Positions 30,818-42,012 of a stretch of 64,000 nt of DNA are shown here, in pieces; within the stretch, counting starts at the first letter, position 1; the number at the start of each line of letters is the position of its first letter. The stretch covers positions 1,178,001 through 1,242,000 of the forward strand of contig JADNRZ010000006.1 in NCBI GenBank assembly GCA_015501605.1. Direction: 5' to 3'. The notes under the pieces are model-generated. The model searched no databases. It was not told the origin of the DNA and saw only the letters and a list, made by a program, of their open reading frames with translations. This stretch comes from Panaeolus papilionaceus (Eukaryota; Basidiomycota; Agaricomycetes; Agaricales). The translations under genes were made by a program, and so were the position numbers.

Positions 30818-33800
30818 AGATGAACTCGACCAGCTTAGATTTGCAGAAAAACTACTTGTGGCAAGAATTCGGCATACATGTGCTTATGTTAAAGTAGCGT
30901 CTGGAATGCGTAAAATGAAGGCCAACGTGGTCGCCTTTGAAAATCCCATACCCAAGGTATATAGCAAACTCCCCCCTCCTCGATCAGATCTTGATGATGT
31001 CCTTGCAATCTTATTCACAGGGCCCTGCAAGCCTACATCTGATGATTTCAAACGCACTCCTCTTCTGATTCGTCGCAATGTAGTCATGCATGCTTTAAAC
31101 TGGTTGAAACTTAATCACTCAGGTTATTATGATATCGAGATATCAGCAGATAACATGAACCAGTATCCGGAGGATATGCCTCCGGTTTCAGTTGTCTATC
31201 GTGAATCAACTACGAATAAAGTGCCAGAAGGTACAAGTGTTTTTGACATGGAAGAAGAAGATGGAGCAGAAGATGGGGACTGCCCTTTTACCGTTCATGG
31301 TCTAACAGTGGAAACCTTGAACAACATGCTCCCAAGTCAGATTAAAGCAGCTGCGCTACGCCACTTAAATGGCAATGGTAAAATGCTCTCCATCAGCCAC
31401 TCGTCTGAGCGACAGTCACTCTACAACAATCCACATCTGTACACGCATATGTTTCCTTGGCTCTTTCCATATGGAATGGGCGGCATTGGTGCGACTAATA
31501 AAGGGCATATTTCAGAAAAAGAACATAAACGACATCTGTTAATGTATCACGATAAAAGATTTCAGAAAGACGATGCATTTGCGTTTGTGGCTTTCTCTCA
31601 TGAGCAGATCAAAGCAAACAACACGGCTGCTTTCTTGCAAATAAAAAAGGATAACTTCAGTGATATAAGCCAAAGGCTCATGACCATGAACTGGGATGTG
31701 CTTGACAAACTTGCTACGAAGATGGAAGCAGAAGACAGCTATGTATCTGCAAATACAGTCGAAACTGATGAAGAAGTCAAATGCTTTCAAGTCATCAACA
31801 ATTTAGATGCGATTTCTGGAAAAATGCACGGGTCATTGTTGAGCAAGAAGCATATGCGTAATGAAATATGGTCTCTCGTTGCTGCTATGGGAGCACCATA
31901 CTGGTACATCACAATATCTCCGGCAGATAATAGACACCCGCTTTCTATCTATTTTGCAGGCACATCTGAAGCGTTTAACCCCATTCCTTTGTCGAGCGCA
32001 GAGCGAATTAGGCTGATATGCAGCAACCCAGTAGCGGGTGCACGCTTCTTTCATTTTATGGCAGAGACCTTCATAACTGATGTTCTTGGCTTCGACTCTG
32101 GCTCACGAGGATTGTATGGTACAACCAGCGCATATTATGGGACTGTGGAGCAACAAGGTCGACTAACGCTACACCTTCATCTCTTGCTTTGGATCCAAGG
32201 CACACTCACACCCCAAGAAATGAGAAACAAGCTTAGTGCCGATCTGGAGTCAGATTTTTCAAAAAAGCTCATATCCTGGCTTGAAAGTTGCTATTCTGGG
32301 GAGTTTCAAACCGGTAGCCACAGCGATGTGAAAATTGCCGTGGACGAAAGATCAAAGGAGTCATCTTACTTGGATCCTTCGCTTATGATGCCTGTTCCCC
32401 CGCCTAAGCATTGTAAGCAACTGGCACACATAGTTATAACCGATCTTGAAGAAAATCAAAACTGCCATGATTGTAGAAGTTATAGAGAATGGGAATCAAG
32501 CTATGCGTCAACAACTGATGTATTACTTGAAGGCGCCAACATACATAGCTGTGAACGTGGCTACAACAAAGATGGGTCAAAAAAGAGTAATACCTCTGCA
32601 CCTGGATGTCGAGACAACAAATGGGGCACATGCAAATCTCGTTTTCCTCGAAAGCTGGTAGAGGAAACACATGTAGATCAAACAGGAGTAGTCATAACAA
32701 AAAAGCGAGAAGAGTGGTTAAATAACTTTACACCAGCCCTGACGTACCTAATGCGTTGCAATACTGATGTTACAAGTCTTGCAAGCGGCACTGCTATAAA
32801 AGCTGTGATAATGTATGTGTCAGATTATATAACCAAAACTACATTGAAAACGCATACAATATTTGATACTGTCAGATCGACATTCAAGAAACATGGAGAA
32901 ATACTCAATGGCAATCAACCAATGAAGGAAAAAGCTAGGTCTTTCATGACCAAGGTTGTCAATCAATTGAGCGCCAAAGCTGAGATGGGCGCACCTCTTA
33001 TTTGCCTGTACCTCTTGGGTAACCCTGATCACTATACCAGCCATATATTTGTAGTATTTTATTGGCGTCCATACGTGGTGGAAGCTCGCCGTGCTTTTAA
33101 TGAAGCAGATAGAGAGGACATTCAAAAACTAGTCATTTTGAAATCAAGAGGGAAACTGATAGGTTGTTCATGGGTCCATGATTATATCTTTCGCTCTCCC
33201 GAGCTAGCACATGTCAACCTTTATGAGTTCATTCGCACATATGAAAGGGTCAGGATATTAGGGAAAAGTAAGCGAGAAACGGATGAAACATCTTGTGGTC
33301 TTACAGCGCTTGAACCTATCATTGATGAATATTCAGATGAAATTTGTTATATCAAGAACAACAAAATGCGCGTTCCAAATTTTGTCAGCAGCTTACCACG
33401 AGCTGACAAAGGCGATATTGAGTATTATAGCAGCACAATGTTGGTTCTTTTCAAGCCTTGGAGAAGCGGACATGACCTACGATCATCTTGTCATCAGTCA
33501 TGGAAAGCAGCCTTTGATACCCACACTTTTTCTCCGGCAGAAAAGCGATTGATGGTAAATTTCAATATTAAATTTGAATGCATGGACGCGAGAGATGATT
33601 ATCGAGCACAAATGAAAAAAGGAGCGGCTTCCCATGATATCATAGGTAGCTGGGATGCTACTGCGTATGAAGGCACTGAATTACCACCCCAAGATGCACT
33701 TCCTTCTGACAGCGCGATATATGACCAATCGTATGACGAGCACATCCTCCTTAAAGAAGGTCGTAAGTATACCAATAAGCTTAATGACATCCGAAAGATT

Positions 33801-36800
33801 ACAACAACATTCTGTTCAGTCGGATGGGCTGAGTCTAAAGGCACCGGATATGCTGCTACTCCTGAATCTGTTACACCCTCAATTATATACACAGGCTCTC
33901 AATGGCAAGAGGCAGTTGATAGCTGCAAGTGCGATTTGCTGGAAAAAAAGAGGGAAAATCTACTTGGACCATCCTCCAGCAATGCTGAAAAATCCAACGA
34001 TTCCAATGTGACTGACCAAACTGCCACTGATAAAACAACAAAATCAGCATCTAACAATATAAATGATTACCAGTGCAGCTTTCTTCCTAATAGAGTGCGT
34101 ATTATCGATAAGTCTTATTTTCTCAAGAAGTTCAAGGCGCATGGAAAGCACATGACAACGCTAGTCAATGACAGTATAGAGCGATTTACACTTAATGAAG
34201 AACAGACACGAGCGTTTAGAATAATTGCCAACCATGCATTGGCATACGACCATGAACAACTAAATATGTACATCGGAGGGATGGGTGGAACAGGTAAATC
34301 CCAAGTGCTGAAAGCACTAAGCCATTTCTTTGAGGCGAGAAGCGAGGCACATAGATTTACCATAGTGGCACCCACTGGATCTGCAGCTGCACTGCTTGGA
34401 GGAGGCACGTACCACTATGTCTTTGGCATCAATGATTACGCTGATACTAGGCCAGGATTGGTCAAGGCTAGACTGCAAGGAGTTGATTATGTATTTTTCG
34501 ACGAAGTATCAATGCTATCTGCTAAAGACTTACACAAAATCGACGTACAGCTTAAAAAAGTGCTACAAGACCCTCAGTCTCATCCTTTTGGTGGCTTAAA
34601 CATGATTTTCTGCGGTGACTTTGCACAGCTCCCACCAGCCATAGGTGGTGAGTCCAAAAGCCTATATTCTCATACCATTGGAGCGCACTCTTCAGATCCA
34701 AAATCCCAGGAAGACGCATTTGGAAAATCCCTGTGGCATCAAATTACTACTGTTGTTATTCTCCGTCAAAATATGAGACAGCGGTCTCAAACCGTTGAAG
34801 ATACAAAGCTTCGTACAGCTCTTGAGAACATGAGATACAAAGTGTGTACCCCAGAAGACATCGCATTCCTTCTGTCTTGCATATCATGCAACCTCAAAGG
34901 GTGGCCTTCAGTATGTGATGATCGTTTTAGAAATGAGCCTATAATCACCAGCACTAACATAGTAAAAGATGTCATTAATCAATTGGGATGCCAAAGATTT
35001 GCAGATGAAACTAAACAAACTCTAATCGATTTTTTTTCTGAAGATTCCGAAAGAGTTAAGCCTCCTGTATCTGAAAAGGGTTTGAAAGGTAATCAGGGCA
35101 AGCAACAGCTTAAATCTATTCCTGATGCAACGCAGTCTATTCTTTGGGATCAACCACCGTCTTTTACAGACTGCCACATCGCTGGTAAGCTATCGCTGTG
35201 CATAGGATTACCTGTGATGATTAGATATAATTATGCAACAGAACTGTGTATGACAAGAGGCCAAGAGGGCTATGTTGTGTCATGGCAGAGTCGACTTGGC
35301 ACAAAAGGCCAAAAAGTACTAGACATTGTATTTGTGAGATTGAAAAATCCTCCAACCAATGTCAACATTGAGGGGCTACCAACAAATGTCGTTCCCATTT
35401 ATCCAAAGACTAATTCTATTAGCACTCTACTACCTAATGGTGACACGATACTACTACAAAGACAACAGGTCGAGCTTCTTCCCAATTTTGCTATGACAGT
35501 ATATGCTTCACAAGGCAAAACACGTCCTGATAATCCAGTCCACTTGCTTGGTCTAACCAGTCACCAAGCATACTACACAGCTCTGTCTCGATCTGCGTCT
35601 GCAGCAGGTACCGTAATTATTGATGGATTAGATATCACACAAATTACTGGTGGGTGCTCAGGTGCTCTGCGTCAAGAATTTCGTGAGATTGAGCTACTTG
35701 ATGCAATAACAAAAACACTCCATGAAGGAAACCTACCGATACATGTTACTGGTAATACAAGAAATCAAATTATCAAGGAATTCCGTCAGTGGAAAGGTGT
35801 GACATATGTCCCGAAACATGCACACAAGGCTATACGATGGTCAAAACGAGATCCATTCGAAATATTAGAAGATGACTCAAATAATGGCTCAAGTAAACCT
35901 TCTTATCCATCATTGATGGATGCTGCATTTAAACCTGACTTAAGCGGTATCACAAACCCATGTGCGACTGCAAATGAACCAATGATTTTGGAAAGCATAG
36001 ATGCGGTGATGACAGCTATCAATCATGTTACTTATGATGAAACAAGTACAGCGGTTGCCGCACCTACTGGTAAAGAACGCAAACGAAGACTATCAGTGGC
36101 TGACTCAGTTCCAGATGACAGTCAACCTCCTTCGAAGAAGATTAAGACCACCAATCAAACTAATTCTATTGCATGTGTGGCTAATGGTGTAGCTCCTTGC
36201 GGATATAAGTGGTCAGATAATAGCTGTGCATATGATTCGGTTTTCACCATCATTCGCCATATATACACAGTTGATCCTCAGTTTTTGTCTAGAATGCAAC
36301 GCATAAACACCAATGAGATTATCAATGAACTATTTGCCAGTTTTGTTGAATTAAATGCTCATGCATCTCCTGACCCTTGGTTTATGGAGGAAAAAAGAGA
36401 CTCAATACGGCGCCAATTAAGCATCCTTTTTCCTCTCGATATGCCATTTGGAAGGTACACATCAGTCGATTGTGTTTTTCAGGCAGTACTAACAACAGTT
36501 GATACAATCAGTCGAACAGTAAGGACATGTCCCAATAGACATATACAAGCAGGCGGTTTAAATCATGGACAGTTCACCATTGAATTTGGAGTTGATCGAT
36601 ATGAATCTATAAAACAATGCATTGAAGTGTTGACACAGACCGGTAAAGAGATAGAGAGGCGATGTACATCCTGCTCCTGCCGTTTAACATCACTTCGCCA
36701 GTTTATAAATGCTCCACCTATACTCGCTTTCAACTGGAGCGGTAACACCAATGCGCGACCAAATATTGACGCTACTGTTGGCCTCAATATTGCAGAACAA

Positions 36801-36995
36801 ACATTCACATATAAACTTCGGGGTATTGTATATTATGGCCATTCACACTTTATATCAACACTAATCGATAATAATGACTCTGTATGGGTATATGATGGCA
36901 TAACGAACAATGGTATATCATTGTATATTGGTAAATTAAATGACATACATCAGCAATTCCTGGTTTTCGGAGCCGAACTACAGGGTGCTACGTAG
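30818..36995 (+). CDS. Helitron Rep/Helicase with C-terminal cysteine protease, 3' part (disrupted gene)
   Basis: About 2060 codons without a stop. Domains in order: DUF6570-like segment (FAEKLLVARIRHTCAYVKV..ENPIPKVYS); Helitron N-terminal/Rep domain with the two-His motif LHLHLLLW (~32170) and the two-Tyr motif YVSDYITKT (~32814); Pif1-type helicase with Walker A GGMGGTGKS (~34275), Walker B FFDEVSM (~34494), FCGDFAQLPP and the final YTALSRS motif (~35575); and a C-terminal papain-fold protease with Cys box WSDNSCAYDSVF (~36210), His box YYGHSHFIS (~36833) and WVYDG. Rolling-circle transposase role is well established for the Rep/Helicase pair. The protease resembles USP-type deubiquitinases; its target is unknown. 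Gypsy-2 separates this from its N terminus. Confidence 0.93.
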
Positions 36996-37077
36996 TGCTC
37001 TGTAGCACCTGTAGCAAGGGTCCCCCTATAGGTAGCGGCCCGTAGTCCCTGTAGTCGGATCAGGAATTGCTGATGTA
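36946..37077. repeat. nested inverted repeat at the Helitron stop codon
   Basis: A perfect 17-bp inverted pair (TACATCAGCAATTCCTG at 36946-36962 and its complement at 37061-37077) encloses an inner stem GGTGCTAC / GTAGCACC (36984-36991 and 37002-37009). The TAG stop (36993-36995) lies in the inner loop. This could be the Helitron 3' hairpin region or a small inserted hairpin element. Confidence 0.7.
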
Positions 37078-38158
37078 GCACAGTACGATTTAAGCAATCA
37101 ACGCAATAAGCATGCCATTTCAGCTGTGTATTCCTTGGCTTGAGTCTATATATGTGCATATCTCCCCAAGATTATCTTATTGTGATTATAAAATAAAACT
37201 TACAGTGTGAATAATCGAATAAAAAATAGGACTCATACTGCCGTGCATAGCAACCGTGACGGCCCATTAAAAGACATTTTCAGATATATAATTTAGTTGG
37301 GCTGGAACACTAGATTGCAGTAGGGCTACATGCTCGATACTTGCACAATAGACTACTTGAATGGGTGTTCAGTTGTCGGGATCATAGATCAGTAGCCAGC
37401 ATGGACAGTTGACTACTCGGGTCTACAGGTATACAGGCCCGAAGGAACCCCAGTTGAAGGCGTTTTGAGCGCAGATTTCATACACGCATGAGGCTAATAT
37501 GCTCCTATTGGAAGAGCAGTGCCAGCTCACCGTTCGTTATCTCTTCAAAGACGCCAACTCTATCAACCCGAGTTCTACTTATGTGGACCCTACCTGTAAG
37601 GTTCGATGCAGCCCCTATTCGATTATTTACGTCATCGATGTTCCCCACACTCATTTAGGCGCCAAGCCGATCTTGGAACAATCGAGGAGGAATTGAGCGC
37701 CAAAACTATAAAGAAAGGACCATCTTCGGCTCGACCACTCTCTCTGAGCCATGGAACCTTGCGAATGATCGACAGAAGCCGATAAGTTTCGCGTCAAGTA
37801 TGACACCTAGATTCTCTCACACCTCCATACGTATTATCCCGCGCATAACTCTTATCTGTGAATGCTTATCGCGCCCAACCCAAAACACCAGTGTCACAAA
37901 AATAGGTGTTTCATTTCATTCATTGCTCTGCTTTGTACACTAGCGGTTAAACTCCATGTTCTCCAACCCCACTGGCAACGCCGCAAATCATGATGCCACT
38001 AGTTGCTTCGTATGGTCCTATCACCCGGGCCCTCCACTTTACGTTTCCATACTATATAAAATATAAAATATATTGCTCGTGTCGCACACGAGGTCTGGCT
38101 ATGACGGCGTCTCGTTTATGCTCTTAAGGCTCATCGTTTGCTCATTGCAGACCTCAAG
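37078..38158. other. intergenic, probable Helitron 3' flank and BTB gene promoter
   Basis: No convincing ORF; a 65-codon frame at 37499-37696 has no support. TATATAAAATATAAAATATA at about 38053 is a likely TATA region for the BTB gene. No clear Helitron CTRR terminus was found. Confidence 0.5.
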
Positions 38159-39017
38159 ATGGACCCTTCCCTCTCACCCACTCCTACACTGACCTCCAAC
38201 CTCCCCGATCCAGTGGCAGACAAACAATTTACTTTTAAGCAGGAACCCTATGTGTACATAGAGCCTACAAGGCACCCCCGGTTCTACTTTGACGATGGAA
38301 ATGTTATCTTTCAGGTATTTCGGCTTGTACCCTCACTCTCTTCTAACTCCAGCTCACCGTCTTGGATAGATAGAAAACACGTTATTCAGAATACACAGGT
38401 ACTTCTTCCAACGGGACTCGCCCGTCTTCGAGGGCATGTTCTCTCTTCCCCCTCCAACGGGGGAACTCCCAGAAGGCGAATCAGAATTTCGACCTATCCA
38501 CCTTTCTGGCGTCTCCGCAAAGGATTTTGAAAAATTCCTAACAATTCTCTATCCAAAGTAAGTTCACGCAATGCTCTTCCCTTTATCTTCAAAATCCGGA
38601 CAAGTTGTAACCATTCCTCCACGCACGCGCCAACCTACCGTTATCCTCAGAGACTTCACCCGCCCCGAACTCACCTCTGTCGCCGACTGGACCTCCGTCC
38701 TCACCATCGCCAACCAATTCGACTTTTCCAACCTCTTCACGCTCGCCAAAACCAAACTCCGCCCCATCCTCTCATCCGCACAATGCATCGCCCTCGGCAA
38801 GCGCTTCGACGTGCGCGAGTGGCTCATCCCGGCGTACACCGACCTCTGTGTGAGGGAGGAGCCGCTCAGGTTGGACGAGGGGCGGATTATGAGCCTCGAG
38901 GATGTGATTGAGATTGGACGCGTGAGGGAGTTGATTCGTTATCCGTCCAACTTGAATCGTCACCCTGATACGATTGGGTATACAGTTGAGCATCTCTTCT
39001 TGAAGAACTTGAACTAG
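38159..39017 (+). CDS. BTB/POZ-domain protein
   Basis: Three exons (38159-38314, 38370-38557, 38651-39017) with 55- and 93-bp introns give a phase-consistent 236-aa protein. The BTB core is visible as FYFDDGNVIFQIENTLFRIHRYFF, then DSPVFEGMFSLPP and FEKFLTILYPK. The C-terminal part continues as in the large Agaricomycete BTB family (DWTSVLTIANQFDF, LGKRFDVREWLIPAYTDLC, LEDVIEIGRVRE). These proteins are presumed protein-interaction or Cul3-adaptor-like factors, but individual members are uncharacterised. The start is the first ATG in the exon, preceded by a TATA-like region about 100 bp upstream. Confidence 0.88.
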
Positions 39018-40113
39018 ACGGTTCGGGATGGCGGTTGCGACAGAAGCGGGTGGTAGTGTTGGGAATCTTAGATGGGGGAGGGGATATGATGCCCGTGGTG
39101 GGTTAGACATGGTTAGACGGACGTTTCTCTTCGTTTTTTAGACGCAGTTTTTCGAAAACACTTTCTGTAACTGTAAGATAAGGCATTTGAGGGGCATTTA
39201 GTAACAGTTGTAATAATATTCCTTATTCAACTAAGGCAGAGAAGTGGTCCACGAAGCATGGGTGTTATCTACCAACGCATGTGCACAATCGTTCGTCTGA
39301 AATGACGTAGCGAGAATCACAGGCAATCTGAATAGAACAAAGTTAAGCTTGTGAGTACTCCAAATGCACCGCAGAGAAGATGAGAGCAAAAGGAAATGCG
39401 ACTATACTAGTAGCTAATAAGTTGTAAGGCGTATTTGAAATGAATGAACTCTTTCTTCGTCCTAAATTTGGATCAGACCAGCCGCAATCTAACGACTCAT
39501 TTAACTTGTAAAGTGAGAAACAAAGACGACTACTCCGCAACGGTAACGACTCACCATGGTTTTTTTACCACACAGTGGTCAATTTATCAACCCTTTGAGC
39601 CTTGGAAATTCTCTTTGGGATATGGGTGTATGATATCATACTGAGCATGCCTAGAAACCCAGTCGAAATAAAAAGTTATATTTTGGAAGAGATCACTCCT
39701 ACAAATGATACAGTTAAACGTAAAAAGTTAAGAACATGAACGCACACACGGAATGCTTCATCGACTCTACGTCGAGTGAGTCTAGATTTCCAGTCATCGA
39801 GAGGAAAGGGAACAACGTAAAAATGCGAGGGCACCAGGTGTACAAGTAGCACTGGTCCACCTATCTTGGAAAGGAATTTGGAAAGAAAGGAAGAGATGAA
39901 GGAAGCATATAGAACACATTCGATATGCTCTAGAACAAGGATAAAAGAGACAGACAAGGTAATGATCGTGAAAGCATGAGGCCGTTGCCTCAGAGTAGTG
40001 AGTGTGTTGTGTTGTATAGGTTAAGATTAGAATCCGACCCTTCCGTACTTCGTTCCGCGTTGGGTTCATTAACCAACCGTCAAATTTTAAAGCATAGGAT
40101 CCCAAAGAGCCCT
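39018..40113. other. intergenic, 3' ends of two convergent genes
   Basis: AT-rich DNA between the BTB stop and the stop of the minus-strand secreted-protein gene. Open frames such as 39444-39644 (+) and 39676-39957 (-) have no family resemblance. No repeat or RNA gene was recognised. Confidence 0.5.
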
Positions 40114-41447
40114 TTATGAAAGGCGCCTCTTCCCAACCACATGTTGTCCAAACTTGATTCTCCTAAACGTCGCGCTCCCTCTCTTAACCCTGACATGAGG
40201 AACGGGATCTGCTTCCACAATACCAGCAGAAACGGCATCCTTCATATTCCTACTCTGGATCTTAGCTCTTCTCCGAGATGCTCTACCCTTGGGGCAGACA
40301 GGAGGCTGAGAAGATGTGATACCGCTAGGATTCGAAGCATTTGAGTTGGGGCTTGTATCAACGGGTGGAGCGGGAAGTGAGAGTCCTGAGGGTACGCTGC
40401 CCACGACGGCCAGTGTCGTACTTGGTATGTGAGCAACTGGTTTTGGGGCTGATGGATCAGGAGGGCAGAAAGTGATGAGGAGGTCGACCTGGTGTTTGAA
40501 ATATAGGTCATGATTTGACACTGACGAAGGCGAGTCAAGGGTTACTTACATCGTTGGTCTGACATTGGACTTGGACATGGTTATCGTCTGGAACGAAGAA
40601 CGCCGTTTTGCAGTCTTTCGTGGAACCTAAAGGGAGTTAGATTGAGAAGAAAGTAAATTGAATCAGAGAGTTGGAACGTACATGTTGCGCCTTGACCGTT
40701 ACATCCACCTGAATAGCTAATATAATGATTGAAGGGTACTGTGAACCTTTGCATACATTCGATATATCGAATACGTACGAAAAGGTAGTAGGCACAGAAA
40801 ACGCCAGCCTGAATAAAACCAAAAAACCAAAAAGCAAAGGTTCATTAGCACACCGAGTAATTTCGCATCCTTTCCAACTTTCCCTTCCTCCCTTCCTCTT
40901 TTTTGCAAAAGCCAAAGATAAAACTAAGACTCACGGAGGAATCAACGAAATATCAGCACTGCTACCACAGCCAGGGCACGTAGGGTTTGCCAAGCTCATT
41001 TCAACGAGCGTACAGCCCTCGCCATTGAGCCAGCAGTTGCCTGTTTGCAAGTACGCAATGCCGGCCCAGAAGGGACCCGTATGAGTGTATGGATCACCGG
41101 TGGAGAGGACGGTGCCTTTTTGGAGAAGACGGGGCTGGATTACAGCAATTTGTGTTTTTAGTCCGGGATACAGACAAGGTTATGGGGTAGATAAGAAGCG
41201 CCCATTGAGGGATGTGATAAGCGAGAGAGATGATGAAGAGATAAGTACGATAGACGTACACTTCCGAAGCCGCATCTAGGAATCTCAGTTTGTAAGTGAT
41301 GGAATAAAGCACATCAAAGGAAGAAACGCACTGGTTATCAAATCGAATGGTGTGCGTTTCTGCATTTACGCCCAAACTGAGAAGGTGCAGTGAAAGCAGG
41401 CTTAGAGTAACCTTGAGGAAATAAGAACCAAGAGAGATGCTTGACAT
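40114..41447 (-). CDS. secreted Cys-rich thaumatin-like ('glycopeptide') protein
   Basis: Seven exons: 41447-41332, 41275-41260 (16 nt), 41134-40935, 40808-40779 (30 nt), 40716-40682 (35 nt), 40626-40550, 40488-40114. All junctions are GT..AG and phase-consistent, giving 282 aa. The N terminus is a signal peptide (hydrophobic VTLSLLSLHLLSLGVNA). The mature core reads HTIRFDNQCGFGS, VLSTGD, FWAGIAYLQTG, NGEGCTLVEMSL, GCGSSADISLIPP, FSYSGGCNGQGATC, FFVPDDNHVQVQCQTNDVDLLITFC. It is rich in paired Cys, as in the thaumatin-like/'glycopeptide' family secreted by Agaricomycetes. A Pro/Ser-rich linker and a basic Arg/Lys-rich tail follow, which is longer than usual for the family. A cell-wall or extracellular role is likely; no enzymatic residues are evident. 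Confidence 0.88.
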
Positions 41448-42012
41448 ATTGAGGTATCCAGTGGGTGCTTAGCGGTAATAGCAATAATAGATAACAGGAA
41501 ATGAATAAGCTTAAGCCTAGGACTAGGGAAAACCAAATTAAAGAGCGTATAAAGGGCTTAAAAAAAGGAAGAGAAAAACAGGCGGAAGGGATGGTGAAGG
41601 AAGGAAGGAAGGAGGAGGGGGAGGAAGAGAATAGGTTCGACGAAGGCTATGATCAATCAATTAAAACTCGCTAAACCTCTCGTGAAATAGCTCCGTTTGG
41701 GTTCAAAAATAAATGTATATTGAGGGGTACACAAGGTAAGGTTGTAGATCTCCACGTTCGCCAGTTGCTGAATACTAGAAATTTGGACGTCTGGTACCAT
41801 ATAAAAAAAGTAAAGAGACTACGTTTTATTGTGTCGGATAACATCGGGTGTTGAAGTAGCTCCAGATGAGAGGTATTGTCAAACGCCGCAGAAAAACATA
41901 GTGAACAAGGGAGTATGTACTTCGCACTCCAAATTTCCGCGCACACCACCATGCTTCCAAATCCCACTCCAGTGTAGGAGAAAATAAATCATAACGCTGT
42001 ATATACCCAAAC
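41448..42012. other. intergenic region, promoter of the secreted-protein gene
   Basis: Includes a purine-rich tract (41560-41640, GGAAGGAAGG type) and no supported ORF. It separates two minus-strand genes. Confidence 0.5.

Larger units (their letters stand above)
17175..37077 (+). mobile_element. Helitron-type rolling-circle transposon (limits uncertain), interrupted by Gypsy-2
   Basis: Defined by its Rep/Helicase gene, split at 18259/30818 by Gypsy-2. I could not identify the 5' TC or 3' CTRR ends, so the listed limits are only the coding start and the end of a strong inverted repeat after the stop codon. The element may extend left to include the TET/JBP gene, or right beyond 37077. Confidence 0.7.

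Noticed and set aside
37200..37330. Possible Helitron 3' terminus near the GCCGT..ACGGC hairpin
   Set aside because: The stem is short and no CTRR end followed by a plausible insertion site could be confirmed without other copies.
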